Assembly (NCBI RefSeq): GCF_034314105.1
Contig: NZ_JAVIWJ010000001.1
Span: 2,667,501-2,731,500, forward strand
Source: Pseudomonas sp. AB6
GTDB taxonomy: Bacteria; Pseudomonadota; Gammaproteobacteria; Pseudomonadales; Pseudomonadaceae
Reading direction: 5' to 3'
DNA: 64,000 nt
Shown here: one piece after another, positions 1-9,350 of the stretch
Layout of the letters: every line of letters starts with the position of its first letter
Numbering within the stretch: the first letter of the stretch is position 1
Notes under the pieces: model-generated
The model's input: the letters and a program-made list of their open reading frames with translations, nothing else
Databases searched by the model: none
Told to the model about the DNA's origin: nothing
Position numbers and translations under genes: made by a program

Positions 1-179
1 AACGCAGCGGTTTTACCCGTACCGGTTTGCGCCTGGCCAATCATGTCATGGCCTTCCATGATGATCGGGATCGATTGCTGCTGAATGGCCGAAGGCTCTT
101 CGTAGCCGGTTGCAATAACGGCTGCGAGAATATTTGGATGAAGTTCAAAAGCGGCGAAGCCGCCGAATTCCTGGGTCAT
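1..179 (-). CDS. DEAD-box ATP-dependent RNA helicase, N-terminal part (cut by window edge)
   Basis: The reverse strand from 179 encodes a protein beginning [18 protein letters not shown], too short here to stand out as a long ORF. It contains the Q motif ([14 protein letters not shown], about residues 34-47) and motif I AQTGTGKT, which bind ATP in DEAD-box helicases. Only about 59 residues are in the window; the helicase core lies beyond position 1. The start is supported by a GAGG about 7 bases upstream. Opening and spacing resemble the pseudomonad DeaD/CsdA group, which unwinds RNA during ribosome assembly and cold adaptation. That subfamily assignment is inference, the DEAD-box family call is not. 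Confidence 0.88.
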   Translation of the reverse strand, partial: MTQEFGGFAAFELHPNILAAVIATGYEEPSAIQQQSIPIIMEGHDMIGQAQTGTGKTAA

Positions 180-627
180 GGGTCTGCCTCTAGTGCATCC
201 GCAAAGACCCATGTTCCAAAGCTGCGCGTGCCGTGTAAGACCCTAGAGTCGCCCTGGCTGCTTTGTCGGCGGGGATTTGCGAAAACGTTTGAATGAATGA
301 ATCGTCAAGGATAGCCCGCAGAGCGGACAAGCAGCCGAAGCTGGCTTCGGGGGATTGCAATACCTGTACGAGGGCCAGGTTAAAGGCCGGCGCGTACTAT
401 ACCGGAATTACTGACAAAAGTGAGGGTTATTTTCGGAAAACCACGACCGTCCCGCTCTCTGTTACAGGCTTTGCGCGAACCCACATCTGTGTTTATTTTG
501 CAAAGTCCCAAATTCTAAGGCTGTACTGCTACATCGTTTCATCTACTTCGATTGGCGGTCTTTTGCCTACCCCAGCGTGACAGGACCTCTCTATATCCTC
601 CCCTATACGCAAAGAGACTCGCGTTGG
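180..627. other. Intergenic region upstream of the helicase gene
   Basis: About 450 bases with no recognisable gene. Open frames here on the plus strand give low-complexity, unrecognisable products without good ribosome sites. It probably holds the promoter and a long leader for the leftward helicase gene, which is usual for cold-shock helicases, but no specific element could be identified. Confidence 0.5.
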
Positions 628-1383
628 TCAGGTTGCCGGGCGGATAACCTTGATCAAGGGCAGCAGTGAATAACCCAGACGCGGAGCCAGAACTTCGGCA
701 CGCTCGGTCAGTGCTTGCAGATCCAAAACCTGTTCAAGGTCTGCTGGCACTATCAGGATGACGTTGCCCTCTTTCACCGGCAACTCCCAATAGTGCCGAT
801 GGTAGAGTCCACGTAAAAGCGCTGCGCCTAGCGGTTTTCCGTCATCGGCCGCCCATTGGTTGATCACCAGCCAGCCGCCCGGATTCAGATGTTTCTGACA
901 GTTTTCCAGAAACTTCCAGGCCAGGTGCCCGACACCCGGGCCGACATCGGTATACAAGTCGACGAAGATCAGATCGGCGGACTCAGCGCTGTCAAGCAAC
1001 TCCAGCGCATCGCCGATACGAATGTACAGCCGAGGATCATCGTCCAGACCTAGAAACTCGATGGCCAGACGCGGAACATCAGGCCGTAGCTCGATGGCTT
1101 CGACGTCCTCAAGGGGCAGGAATTTGAGGCAAGCTTGCGTCAGTGTCCCGGCGCCGAGCCCCAGAAACAAAGCGCTTTCTGGTGCATCGTGGCACAGTGC
1201 GGCAATAAACATAGCGCGGGTATAGTCGTATTCCAGCCAGCTTGGGTCGGCAGTGAACGTACAGCTTTGCTCGATGGCATCGCCGAACTCCAGGAACCGA
1301 TACTCGTCCACTTCCAACACACGAATCATGCCGAAAGCATCGTGTACTTCAGCCAGTAAACGCTCGACGCGCTCCTCAGTCAT
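628..1383 (-). CDS. Spermidine synthase-like (SpeE fold) methyltransferase-family protein
   Basis: A 251-residue protein with a Rossmann-type SAM-binding core. The glycine motif ALFLGLGAGTLTQACL (about residues 70-85) is followed by an acidic strand end (VEAIELRP) and the DALELL and DLIFVDLY segments typical of the SpeE/PABS fold. It lacks a full spermidine synthase architecture at the N-terminus, so polyamine synthesis is not assured; such proteins are usually annotated as spermidine synthase-like. The start at 1383 is preferred over the longer frame (to 1452) because AGGAG lies 5 bases upstream. It is divergent from the DAHP synthase gene at 1514. Confidence 0.8.
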   Translation of the reverse strand: MTEERVERLLAEVHDAFGMIRVLEVDEYRFLEFGDAIEQSCTFTADPSWLEYDYTRAMFIAALCHDAPESALFLGLGAGTLTQACLKFLPLEDVEAIELRPDVPRLAIEFLGLDDDPRLYIRIGDALELLDSAESADLIFVDLYTDVGPGVGHLAWKFLENCQKHLNPGGWLVINQWAADDGKPLGAALLRGLYHRHYWELPVKEGNVILIVPADLEQVLDLQALTERAEVLAPRLGYSLLPLIKVIRPAT

Positions 1384-1513
1384 TGCTTCTCCTAATGGCA
1401 TGGTGGCAAGCGGGAAGCGCGGATTGTCGTCTGTGCTGCCATTGGCAAGCAAGCCTGCTCACACAGGGACTGTTAAGATGGCGGTCCGACTGCATTGACC
1501 TGGATTTTCAATC

Positions 1514-2863
1514 ATGAGCCAACCCTGGAGCCCCGACAGCTGGCGGGCACTGCCTGTTCAACAACAACCTCAGTACCCGGACGCCGCGCATTTGTTGCGG
1601 GTCGAACAAACATTGGCGGGTTACCCGCCCCTAGTGTTCGCCGGAGAAGCACGGGAGTTGCGTCGGCAGTTTTCCGAGGTCACCCAGGGTCGAGCGTTTT
1701 TGCTGCAAGGCGGCGATTGCGCGGAAAGCTTTGTCGAATTCTCGGCGGCGAAGATTCGCGATACGTTCAAAGTGTAGCTGCAGATGGCAATCGTCATGAC
1801 CTTTGCGGCGGGTTGCCCGGTGGTCAAGGTCGGGCGCATGGCGGGTCAATTTGCCAAGCCGCGCTCGGCCAACGACGAGACTATCGGCGGCGTGTCGCTT
1901 CCGGCCTATCGTGGCGACATCGTCAACGGCATTGGTTTCGATGAAAAAAGTCGAGTGCCGGACCCCGATCGCCTGTTGCAGGCTTATCACCAGTCGACCG
2001 CTACCTTGAACCTGCTGCGCGCATTCGCTCAAGGCGGCTTCGCTGATCTGCATCAGGTGCATCAGTGGAACCTGGACTTCATCGCTAACTCAGCGCTGGC
2101 AGAAAAATACAGCCAGTTGGCCGGGCGCATTGATGAAACCTTGGCCTTCATGCGCGCGTGCGGACTGGATACCTCACCGCAATTGCGCGAAACCAGTTTT
2201 TTCACCGCCCACGAAGCGTTGTTATTGAACTTCGAACAAGCTTTCGTGCGCCGCGACAGCTTGACCAACGATTACTACGACTGCTCGGCGCACATGCTTT
2301 GGATCGGCGACCGCACGCGGCAACTGGACGGGGCTCATGTCGAATTTTTGCGCGGCGTGAACAACCCTATCGGGGTTAAAGTCGGCCCAACCATGGACCC
2401 CGAAGACCTGATTCGCCTGATCGACACGCTTAATCCGAGCAACGACCCTGGCCGCCTGAACCTTATTGCGCGCATGGGCGCTAACAAGGTAGGCGATCAC
2501 TTGCCGCAATTGATTCGCGCCGTGGAGCGCGAGGGCCGCAAAGTGCTGTGGAGTAGCGATCCGATGCACGGCAACACGATCAAGGCCAGCAGTGGCTACA
2601 AAACCCGTGACTTCGCTCAAATTCTCAATGAGGTTAAACAGTTCTTCCAGGTGCATCAGGCTGAGGGCACCTACGCCGGTGGCATTCATATTGAAATGAC
2701 CGGGCAAAACGTCACTGAATGCATTGGTGGCGCGCGGCCGATCACCGAAGACGGATTGTCGGATCGTTATCACACCCACTGCGACCCACGGATGAACGCC
2801 GATCAGTCATTGGAACTGGCGTTTTTAATCGCCGAGACGTTGAAGCAGGTTAGACCGCGTTAA
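1514..2863 (+). pseudogene. Class II 3-deoxy-7-phosphoheptulonate (DAHP) synthase, interrupted by an in-frame amber stop
   Basis: The frame encodes a 449-codon class II DAHP synthase (first step of the shikimate pathway, PEP plus erythrose 4-phosphate). Family hallmarks are visible: [11 protein letters not shown] near residue 65, [20 protein letters not shown], the [20 protein letters not shown] block, [32 protein letters not shown] and [18 protein letters not shown]. At 1775-1777 the codon is TAG where the family has leucine (KV-L-LQMA). Both halves stay in the same frame, so one base change (for example TTG to TAG) explains the break. Reinitiation at ATG 1784 would give a protein lacking the N-terminal part of the barrel. 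It may be a real nonsense allele, amber suppression or a sequencing error; pseudomonads usually have further DAHP synthases. Confidence 0.9.
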
Positions 2864-2949
2864 GCCCTTTCCGAATAGTGCGGCTCTGCAGGGAATCGCG
2901 GATCACAACCTGGTATGAAATTCATATCGGGAAGAGAGGCGCGCTGTGT

Positions 2950-4167
2950 TTAGTCCAACCGTAAAAAAGCCGCCCGCAAGCGCGCTGCACTGGCGCGCTG
3001 GCAGTTAATCTGCACGTGAGCCAGACCCAGCCAGTCAGCCATCTGCCGCAGGTTTCGAGCCAAGGCCTGCATCCCCTCCTCGTTCAGACCCTTATCTTCT
3101 TCGTGCACTGCATGCACCGCCAATCGTCCCAAGGCACGCTCGGCCCGCAAATCGATACGGGCGGCGATTCGTTCATTGTGCAAAAACGGCAGCACGTAGT
3201 AGCCGTACACGCGCTTGTCTTGCGGGGTATAGATCTCCAGACGGTAGCGAAAGTCGAACAGCCGTTCAGTGCGACTTCGCTCCCAAATCAGCGAATCGAA
3301 GGGCGAAAGTAAAGCGCTGGCCGAAACCTTGCGCGGCAGCTTAGGCTCAGGAAGGCAATAGGCGGGCACACGCCAACTTTCGACTTGAACCACCTGCAAC
3401 GAACCAGCCTCAACCAGTTCTGCCAAACCCGAACCGCTTTGCGCTGGAGATAGTCGAAAATAGTCGCGCAAATCCTTATCGGTGCCCACACCCAATGCTG
3501 TCGCCGCGTGCAATAACAATCCGCGTTGCGCTTGAGCTTCACTCAACTCTGGGTGATCAAGAATGACGGCAGGTAACACGCGTTCAGGCAGGTCGTATAG
3601 ACGCTCGAATCCGCGACGACCGGATACCGTCACCTCCCCAGCGGCAAACAGCCATTCCAGCGCCTGCTTCTCCGCGCTCCAATCCCACCAAGGCCCCGCC
3701 CGCTCCTGGCGGGTACTCAGACTGCCCGCACCCAGCGCCCCCTGCTCGCGAACCGACTGCAACACTCGAACAATGGTCGCTTGCTGCTCATGACCAAATT
3801 TCGCCAAGCCCTGATAGATACCGACACCTTGCGACGCCCGGCGCATGCGCCATCGCAATAGGGGGTACAAGCTGAACGGCAGTAACGACGCTTCATGCCC
3901 CCAATACTCGAACAACTTGCGCTGACGACCCAGACCCCAAGCTGCCCGGTCCAACAGTGGCTGAGCATAGATGCCCAGGCGAGAAAACAGCGGCAAGTAA
4001 TGCGAACGCACCAAGGCGTTAACTGAATCAATCTGCAAAATGCCAAGGCGGTCTATCAACCGATTGACGTGGGCCGCCTTAATCAACGCTGGCGGCTGGC
4101 GCCCAGTGAACCCTTGAGCTGCAAGCGCCAGACGACGTGCGCCTTTAAGCGAAAGTTCTGCGGACAT
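2950..4167 (-). CDS. YcaQ/AlkX-type winged-helix DNA glycosylase
   Basis: A 405-residue protein of the HTH_42 (winged helix, formerly DUF1006) family, which includes E. coli YcaQ, a glycosylase that unhooks interstrand crosslinks and alkylated bases. The catalytic QxD motif of the YcaQ branch is present as Q45-I-D47 (LGILQIDSVN). The C-terminal part carries the family blocks around LLSPFDSLIWERSRTERLF and VYGYYVLPFLHNERIAARID. The start is supported by GGGAGG 6 bases upstream. It stands alone, 38 bases from the permease gene transcribed in the same direction, so cotranscription is possible. Function is inferred from family and motif. Confidence 0.85.
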   Translation of the reverse strand: MSAELSLKGARRLALAAQGFTGRQPPALIKAAHVNRLIDRLGILQIDSVNALVRSHYLPLFSRLGIYAQPLLDRAAWGLGRQRKLFEYWGHEASLLPFSLYPLLRWRMRRASQGVGIYQGLAKFGHEQQATIVRVLQSVREQGALGAGSLSTRQERAGPWWDWSAEKQALEWLFAAGEVTVSGRRGFERLYDLPERVLPAVILDHPELSEAQAQRGLLLHAATALGVGTDKDLRDYFRLSPAQSGSGLAELVEAGSLQVVQVESWRVPAYCLPEPKLPRKVSASALLSPFDSLIWERSRTERLFDFRYRLEIYTPQDKRVYGYYVLPFLHNERIAARIDLRAERALGRLAVHAVHEEDKGLNEEGMQALARNLRQMADWLGLAHVQINCQRASAARLRAAFLRLD

Positions 4168-4205
4168 TCAGGCCTCCCGGTTGCAGAAATAAATCTGCTA
4201 AAGCT

Positions 4206-4952
4206 TCAAACTTTAAACCCAAGCACCACCGCACAGATAACCAGAAAACCGCAGAACAACGTCCTCAGCAGTCTTTCCGGCAGCGTGTGCGCAAGCTTTA
4301 CACCCCAACTGATGCTAGCCAGACCGCCAATGGCCAAGGGGATGCCCATTTGCCAATTGACGTGTCCGTGCACTGCGTAGGTGACTAAGGTGATCGTGGT
4401 GCTGGGAGTCGCCAATGCCAGCGCCAACCCTTGAGCAACGACTTGGGTCGCGCCAAAAACCCCGGTCAGTATCGGCGTTGCAATGACTCCGCCTCCAACG
4501 CCAAACAAACCGCCGGTTACCCCTGAACCTGTGCCCAACACCCACAGCCATTTTGCGTGACGCAGCTCAGTGCTGGCAGTACCGTTATGCCAAAACATCT
4601 GGATCAGGTTGAACACCGTCAGCACGATCAAAAAGCCCACAAAGGCTAGGCGCATTGTGTGAGGGTCTAGCCGTACCGCCCACAACGAAGTAATCCAAGC
4701 CAGGCAAAAGCTTGGAATAATCAGCATCAGTGCATTACGAAGGGAAATCCGGTTGCGCTGGTTATAGCGCCATAATGCCAACAGTACGTTGGGCAACACC
4801 ATGAGCAACGCGGTGCCTTGAGCCAATTGCTGATCAAGGCCGAACAACACCCCAAGCACGGGGATGGCCACCAAGCCGCCGCCGATGCCAAACAACCCAC
4901 CTAACGTCCCCATCGCTGCGCCGAACAACACAAACATCACGATTTCGATCAC
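4206..4952 (-). CDS. TauE/SafE family anion permease
   Basis: About 248 residues, almost all hydrophobic, with two copies of the family signature: GTLGGLFGIGGGLVAIPVL near the N-terminus and GGLFGVGGGVIATPIL in the second half. This internal duplication and about eight membrane helices are characteristic of TauE/SafE (UPF0721) permeases, which export sulfite, sulfoacetate or related anions across the inner membrane. The substrate cannot be read from the sequence. A GTG start at 4952 (protein beginning IEIVMFVLFGAAMG) fits the family better than the upstream ATG at 4982, which lacks a ribosome site. It is divergent from ohrR. Confidence 0.85.
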   Translation of the reverse strand: MIEIVMFVLFGAAMGTLGGLFGIGGGLVAIPVLGVLFGLDQQLAQGTALLMVLPNVLLALWRYNQRNRISLRNALMLIIPSFCLAWITSLWAVRLDPHTMRLAFVGFLIVLTVFNLIQMFWHNGTASTELRHAKWLWVLGTGSGVTGGLFGVGGGVIATPILTGVFGATQVVAQGLALALATPSTTITLVTYAVHGHVNWQMGIPLAIGGLASISWGVKLAHTLPERLLRTLFCGFLVICAVVLGFKV

Positions 4953-5161
4953 GCCCACACCCCAACGAACTGATACGCGCATGCTACGCAGTGCGTCTCA
5001 GACAGGAAATGCAAAGCAGGCATTAAACGCTTCGCATTTGCTGAACACCGCTTTCACAACACATGAACGACTGCGGAACTGGGTCTGGCAGCCGATAATT
5101 TATCTAGCGCATTAAACAATGTGGTACTAAATTAAAGTACAACTGATACAGAGGATTTCAA

Positions 5162-5647
5162 ATGAGCACTGACGACCACTCAACTACCGATGCAGGGGCC
5201 TACGATCAACTGCTGCTCGACAGTCAATTGTGCTTCGCCCTGTACTCGACCTCCTTAATGATGACTAAGGTTTACAAGCCACTGCTACAGGCGTTGGGGC
5301 TGACGTATCCGCAGTACTTGGCGATGATGGTGTTATGGGAACACGACGGCATGACCGTAGGCGACGTCAGCTCTCGGCTATTGACCGACCCTGGTTCACT
5401 GACGCCGCTACTAAAACGCTTGGAAGTAGAAGGGCTGCTGAGCCGAACCCGGAGCAAGGAAGATGAACGCGTTGTGCTGCTGCACTTGACCAAGCAGGGC
5501 CGTGAACTGAGCGAGAAAGCCAAAAACATTCCTTCCTGCATCCTCGGTGCGTCCGGTAAGACGATAGCGGAACTGAAACTGATGCAAACCGACCTTATCG
5601 CGCTGCGCGGGCATCTGCACGGCAGTATTAGCGAACGAACCTCGTAA
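5162..5647 (+). CDS. ohrR: OhrR, MarR-family organic-peroxide-sensing repressor
   Basis: A 161-residue MarR-type winged helix protein. The peroxide-sensing cysteine of OhrR is present as Cys24 in LLLDSQLCFALYS, followed by the conserved tyrosines YSTSLMMTKVYKPLL and LTYPQYLAMMVLW. The recognition and wing segments (TDPGSLTPLLKRLE, SRTRSKEDERVVLLHLT) are typical. OhrR represses ohr until its cysteine is oxidised by organic hydroperoxides. The ohr gene lies 276 bases downstream in the same orientation, the usual pairing. An A+T-rich upstream region (about 5095-5150) probably carries its own promoter and operator. Confidence 0.93.
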   Translation: MSTDDHSTTDAGAYDQLLLDSQLCFALYSTSLMMTKVYKPLLQALGLTYPQYLAMMVLWEHDGMTVGDVSSRLLTDPGSLTPLLKRLEVEGLLSRTRSKEDERVVLLHLTKQGRELSEKAKNIPSCILGASGKTIAELKLMQTDLIALRGHLHGSISERTS

Positions 5648-5649
5648 AA

Positions 5650-5700
5650 GCTGCCGAAGGCTGCGATTAGCTGGCTGGTCTCAAAGCAACCTTCGGTAGC
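5650..5700. repeat. REP-like palindrome between ohrR and ohr
   Basis: GCTGCCGAAGG (5650-5660) is mirrored by CCTTCGGTAGC (5690-5700) with one mismatch. The CTGCCGAAGGCTGCGAT core matches a common pseudomonad REP sequence. It can form a stem-loop and may separate ohrR from ohr transcription. Confidence 0.6.
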
Positions 5701-5826
5701 CCCAGCCAGCAACCTCCGACCAACGGTCACCCTCCACGCAACGCCTTAAAAATCCGCGTTCCCAGCGCTTATATCTCCCCTCGAGCCTTACCGAATACTG
5801 TCCACGAACGCTTTTCTTAAAATTTA

Positions 5827-5842
5827 TATTGCGTGCTAAATA
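5827..5842. promoter_or_regulatory. Candidate operator upstream of ohr
   Basis: TATTGCGTGCTAAATA is an imperfect palindrome in the A+T-rich stretch about 80 bases before ohr. The preceding bases AAAATTTATATTGCG recur exactly upstream of the thioesterase gene at about 26775. A MarR-type operator bound by OhrR is a reasonable guess from position and shape. Confidence 0.4.
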
Positions 5843-5923
5843 TTTGCGCGATACATTTACTCCGCTTAGTTAGCGCGCAATTATTTAGCGCAAAAAAATA
5901 ATCGTTGATATGAGGCTTTAACC

Positions 5924-6343
5924 ATGGAAACTCTCTACACCGCAGTTGCAACCGCTACCGGTGGCCGTGATGGCCGTGCCGTTTCCAGCGACAACATCCT
6001 CGACGTCAAACTCGCCACCCCGAAAGAACTGGGCGGTGCTGGTGGCGCAGCGACCAACCCCGAGCAGCTGTTTGCTGCCGGTTACTCTGCGTGCTTTATC
6101 GGCGCGTTGAAATTCGTCGCCGGCCAATCCAAAGCTTCAATCCCGGCAGACGCTTCGATCACTGCCCATGTTGGCATAGGTCAGATCCCCGGCGGTTTCG
6201 GTCTGGACATCGATCTACACATCAGCCTGCCCGGCCTTGAACAATCCGCTGCACAAACACTGGTTGATGCTGCGCATCTGGTTTGCCCTTACTCAAACGC
6301 CACACGTGGCAACGTTGACGTAAGGCTGCACGTAACCGTTTAA
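5924..6343 (+). CDS. ohr: Ohr, organic hydroperoxide resistance peroxidase
   Basis: A 139-residue OsmC/Ohr-fold protein that reduces organic and fatty-acid hydroperoxides with lipoylated partners. The two redox cysteines are at Cys57 (AAGYSACFIG) and Cys121 (HLVCPYSNATRGN), and the conserved arginine sits in GGRDGR near the N-terminus. The length is exactly that of the family. It follows ohrR and is followed by a strong hairpin terminator shared with the oppositely oriented efp gene. Confidence 0.96.
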   Translation: METLYTAVATATGGRDGRAVSSDNILDVKLATPKELGGAGGAATNPEQLFAAGYSACFIGALKFVAGQSKASIPADASITAHVGIGQIPGGFGLDIDLHISLPGLEQSAAQTLVDAAHLVCPYSNATRGNVDVRLHVTV

Positions 6344-6382
6344 CGCTTTGGTTTGCATGCAGAACGGCATGAAGAGCAAATA

Positions 6383-6412
6383 AAAAAACCCGACGCTAAG
6401 GTCGGGTTTTTT
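6383..6412. terminator. Bidirectional intrinsic terminator between ohr and efp
   Basis: AAAAAACCCGAC (6383-6394) pairs with GTCGGGTTTTTT (6401-6412) around a six-base loop. Runs of A and T on either side let it work in both directions for the converging ohr and efp genes. Confidence 0.9.
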
Positions 6413-6436
6413 GCTTGCTACGGTAAAAGACTGCGC

Positions 6437-7006
6437 TTATTTAGCGCGACCTTTGTACGAACCGCCGTCACGGGTATCAATTTCGATCCTGTCACCGATG
6501 TTCACGAAGTCAGCAACGCTCAGCTCAGTGCCGTTTTTCAGCTTGGCTGGCTTCATTACTTTGCCCGACGTGTCGCCACGAGCTGAACCTTCGGTGTAGT
6601 CAACTTCTCGGATGATCGTAGTTGGCAACTCAACCGACACCAGGCGATCTTCAAAGAAAATGGCTTCGCAGACGTCAGTCATGCCTTCTTCGATGAACGG
6701 AAGAACGGCTTCCAGGTCTTCAGCGTTCAGCTCGTACATAGTGTAATCAGTGGTGTCCATGAACGTGTAGGTGTCACCGCTGATGAATGACAGAGACGCT
6801 TCCTTACGGTCCAGGATCACGTCTTCCAGTTTGTCGTCGGCGCTGTATACGATTTCGGTCTTGTAACCGGTCAACAGGTTCTTCAACTTGGTCTTCATGA
6901 TTGCGCTGTTACGACCAGACTTGGTGAATTCAGCTTTCTGAACCAACCAAGGGTCATTTTCGAGCTTAATCACTGTGCCGGGCTTGAGTTCTTTACCAGT
7001 TTTCAT
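6437..7006 (-). CDS. efp: Translation elongation factor P
   Basis: A 189-residue EF-P starting [20 protein letters not shown] at 7006; the frame is open further upstream, but that part runs into earP and is not used. EF-P enters the ribosomal E site and relieves stalling at polyproline. The modified residue is Arg32 ([10 protein letters not shown]), the arginine type rather than the lysine type of E. coli. The three beta-barrel domains are complete and the C-terminus ends in [13 protein letters not shown]. The adjacent upstream gene encodes EarP, which rhamnosylates this arginine. Confidence 0.97.
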   Translation of the reverse strand: MKTGKELKPGTVIKLENDPWLVQKAEFTKSGRNSAIMKTKLKNLLTGYKTEIVYSADDKLEDVILDRKEASLSFISGDTYTFMDTTDYTMYELNAEDLEAVLPFIEEGMTDVCEAIFFEDRLVSVELPTTIIREVDYTEGSARGDTSGKVMKPAKLKNGTELSVADFVNIGDRIEIDTRDGGSYKGRAK

Positions 7007-7053
7007 TACGAATATCCGAATTTGGATGGATTTACAAAAATCTAGGCCGCGTA

Positions 7054-8187
7054 TCATAGCCAATTTACATAAAACTGTACTAGCGCCGCAGTTAGATCGG
7101 CCTGGGAAGCCTGTTCCAGACACCAGTGCTCTGCGTGTTCAGTAACCTCAGGCCAGTGTAGTAGCAGTTCAGACCAGTGCGGCCCCATTTCATTAGCACT
7201 GTTCCAGGCCTGCCACACACTCTTTAACGCCTGGCTCGCGCTTGGCGACAGCCCTTTCAGGTAAAGCTCAAGAAAAGCATCAAGCTTGACCCAATGCGCG
7301 TCATCGTCCTGTTCATAGATGTGCCAAAGCAACGGTCGACCAGCCCACTGCGCACGGACGAATGAGTCTTCACCGCGCACGGCATTGAAATCGCAGCTCC
7401 ATAGCAAGCGATCGTAATCGTCTTGTCCAACGAAAGGTAAAATCTGCACCGTTAGGGCGCCGCGCTGTGCCCGTGCCCCCGCGCGGAGGCCATCAACGTC
7501 GAGCCACCGTCCTATATCACCCACAATCCGCCCCTCTGGCACCAACAGGCAAGTTGGTCGAATATCTGTAGCCAATGCGTCCAACCAACTAGCCAACCCT
7601 GAGTTCTCGTACGCGAACAGCGAAATCAGCCGCGCATTGCTTACGGGTTCTACCCCCAGTCCTTGCAGAAAACCGTACCGCGCCGCTGCATCGAGCTGGA
7701 ACGCGTCCCGCCGGTCTAGCAGGCCCGCCTCTCGCAATAAGCCCCCGGTGTCTGATCGAAAACCGGGAAAGAAGAAAATCTTACGCAAGCCATTGGGTTG
7801 CGGCGACGGCAATGCATGGCAACCGGAGACCCATTCCTCGGCGCTCAAATATTCCAGATTCAACCACAGCGGTGGTCGCGAGCGCTGAGGCATCGCGTCG
7901 AAGTAAGCCGGCGGCAGACGGCAGGCAAAGGCTTCAATCACCACGTCCGCTACTTCGGTCGGCTGCCAATCTTTACTCCAGTGACAGATGCTCACCCCAT
8001 CCTGCCATTGTTGAACCGCCGCTGTATCCGCTCCGGGACACAGACGGGTAAAGGGTTGCAGATCGTCCACCCACAGCCGAACCGCGAAACCGTGCTCAGC
8101 CGCCAATTGCCGAGCCAAGCGCCATGTCACGCCGATGTCGCCGTAGTTATCCACAACGCTACAGAAAATATCCCAGGAGGCTCTCAT
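7054..8187 (-). CDS. earP: EarP, EF-P arginine rhamnosyltransferase
   Basis: A 377-residue EarP using dTDP-L-rhamnose to rhamnosylate EF-P Arg32. Choosing the ATG at 8187 gives [20 protein letters not shown], which puts the catalytic aspartates at Asp13 and Asp17, as in characterised pseudomonad enzymes. The nucleotide-binding block [21 protein letters not shown] holds the conserved glutamate. The gene ends 47 bases before efp and is transcribed with it. Its need for dTDP-L-rhamnose links translation to the sugar pathway also used by the O-antigen cluster. Confidence 0.95.
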   Translation of the reverse strand: MRASWDIFCSVVDNYGDIGVTWRLARQLAAEHGFAVRLWVDDLQPFTRLCPGADTAAVQQWQDGVSICHWSKDWQPTEVADVVIEAFACRLPPAYFDAMPQRSRPPLWLNLEYLSAEEWVSGCHALPSPQPNGLRKIFFFPGFRSDTGGLLREAGLLDRRDAFQLDAAARYGFLQGLGVEPVSNARLISLFAYENSGLASWLDALATDIRPTCLLVPEGRIVGDIGRWLDVDGLRAGARAQRGALTVQILPFVGQDDYDRLLWSCDFNAVRGEDSFVRAQWAGRPLLWHIYEQDDDAHWVKLDAFLELYLKGLSPSASQALKSVWQAWNSANEMGPHWSELLLHWPEVTEHAEHWCLEQASQADLTAALVQFYVNWL

Positions 8188-8306
8188 GCCCAGCTCTCTA
8201 ACCACTAAAGACTATGATTGTCTGCCATAACGGTCTGCAAGCTCCAGCTTCGGGTAGACGCCGTGCGACAATCGTTGGCATCGACCGTCCACGCCAGGAA
8301 CTCGCA

Positions 8307-8717
8307 ATGCTTACTCATCCGTTGAAACTGATTTTGTGCATCGCGCTGGGCGTTTGGCTCGGGTGTGTCGCTGTAGCGGCGACTGGTATGTTCGCTTACG
8401 ACTCATTGATCGGCGGCAAGGTCACCGCCGTGAGCGCTGCCGTCAACCAGATTAAGCTCCACATTCCACACAAAGGGTCGGCAGCGTACGAGTCGACCTC
8501 CGAACCCGAGCAGGCGCCAGAGCTGGAGTCAAACAACTCGATGTTCGAGAAGTACAAACAGAACCTACAGGACACCCAGGCGCGGCAAGACGATGACCAA
8601 GTCCAAACAGCCAGGGAAAAACGCATTAGCGGCCCGAAATGCCAGTTCTGGCAGCAGCAGGACCAGACTGCTCCCAGCGAAAAAACCCGCGCCAACGTCA
8701 ATCTGTTTTGTGGTTGA
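8307..8717 (+). CDS. Hypothetical protein with an N-terminal membrane anchor
   Basis: A 136-residue protein starting MLTHPLKLILCIALGVWLGC at 8307 with AGGA about 7 bases upstream. One strong hydrophobic segment (residues about 7-28) is followed by a polar, charged tail rich in Q, E and D, with two late cysteines (GPKCQFWQQQ and the terminal LFCG). The order suggests a single-pass inner membrane protein with a periplasmic tail. No family is recognised. It lies 6 bases before the GreA/B-like gene and is probably cotranscribed with it. Confidence 0.7.
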   Translation: MLTHPLKLILCIALGVWLGCVAVAATGMFAYDSLIGGKVTAVSAAVNQIKLHIPHKGSAAYESTSEPEQAPELESNNSMFEKYKQNLQDTQARQDDDQVQTAREKRISGPKCQFWQQQDQTAPSEKTRANVNLFCG

Positions 8718-8723
8718 GCCCCG

Positions 8724-9218
8724 ATGCCTGAGTCTTACGATAAATACACTGTCCTGCAATTGATCATTGCCAAGCTCAAGATCGATCTGGATGTGCTTCA
8801 ACGGGCGGCACAGACCGCCTACGAGACGGCAACCCATGAAGAAAACATCGCCGAGAATAAATACGACACTCTGGGTCTAGAGGCGTCGTATTTGGCAACT
8901 GGCCAAGCCCGGCGCGTTGAAGAAATCCGTCACTCATTGGGAGCGCTTCAAAACCTCAAGCTGCGGCCGTTCGATAGGCTGCGCGGGATTCAGATCGGAG
9001 ATTTGGTAAACCTAGAAGCCAACAGGGGCGGCCAGCAGCAGCTGTTCATCGGGCCTGGCGCCGCCGGTCTGAAAATACAGCAGGGCAATAAATCAATTAC
9101 CGTTATCACCCCCCATGCTCCGTTGGGGAAAAACCTTATCGGCAGGGCACAAGGCGATATTGTGGAAATAGTTATCAACCACGAGCGACAATCGTTTGAA
9201 GTGAAAGAAGTACAGTAA
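8724..9218 (+). CDS. GreA/GreB-like C-terminal domain protein
   Basis: A 164-residue protein. The N-terminal half is a predicted antiparallel helical hairpin (residues about 5-85). The C-terminal half shows the GreA/B beta domain signature, ending VITPHAPLGKNLIGRAQGDI and VEIVINHERQSFEVKEV. Gre factors bind the RNA polymerase secondary channel and stimulate transcript cleavage, but the acidic tip residues are not obvious here. It may act as a Gre-like modulator rather than a true cleavage factor. It is placed immediately after a membrane-anchored hypothetical in a likely two-gene unit. Confidence 0.75.
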   Translation: MPESYDKYTVLQLIIAKLKIDLDVLQRAAQTAYETATHEENIAENKYDTLGLEASYLATGQARRVEEIRHSLGALQNLKLRPFDRLRGIQIGDLVNLEANRGGQQQLFIGPGAAGLKIQQGNKSITVITPHAPLGKNLIGRAQGDIVEIVINHERQSFEVKEVQ

Positions 9219-9350
9219 TCTATTCGTTTGGAGGGTTGATCACCTCAACTTATTCTGGGTAAGGTGACGCAGCATCGCCATCAGTGTCCCTGGACGGATA
9301 TCTCTAACTGATATCTCCAGGTGCATGGACTCATTAAAAGGAGATTTTTC

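Noticed and set aside
27..580. Plus-strand open frames (89 and 95 codons)
   Set aside because: The first overlaps the DEAD-box helicase on the other strand and neither product resembles a known family or has a good ribosome site.
7007..7123. Upstream extension of the EF-P frame
   Set aside because: EF-P begins at MKTGKELK in all relatives; the extra 39 codons overlap earP and have no EF-P homology.
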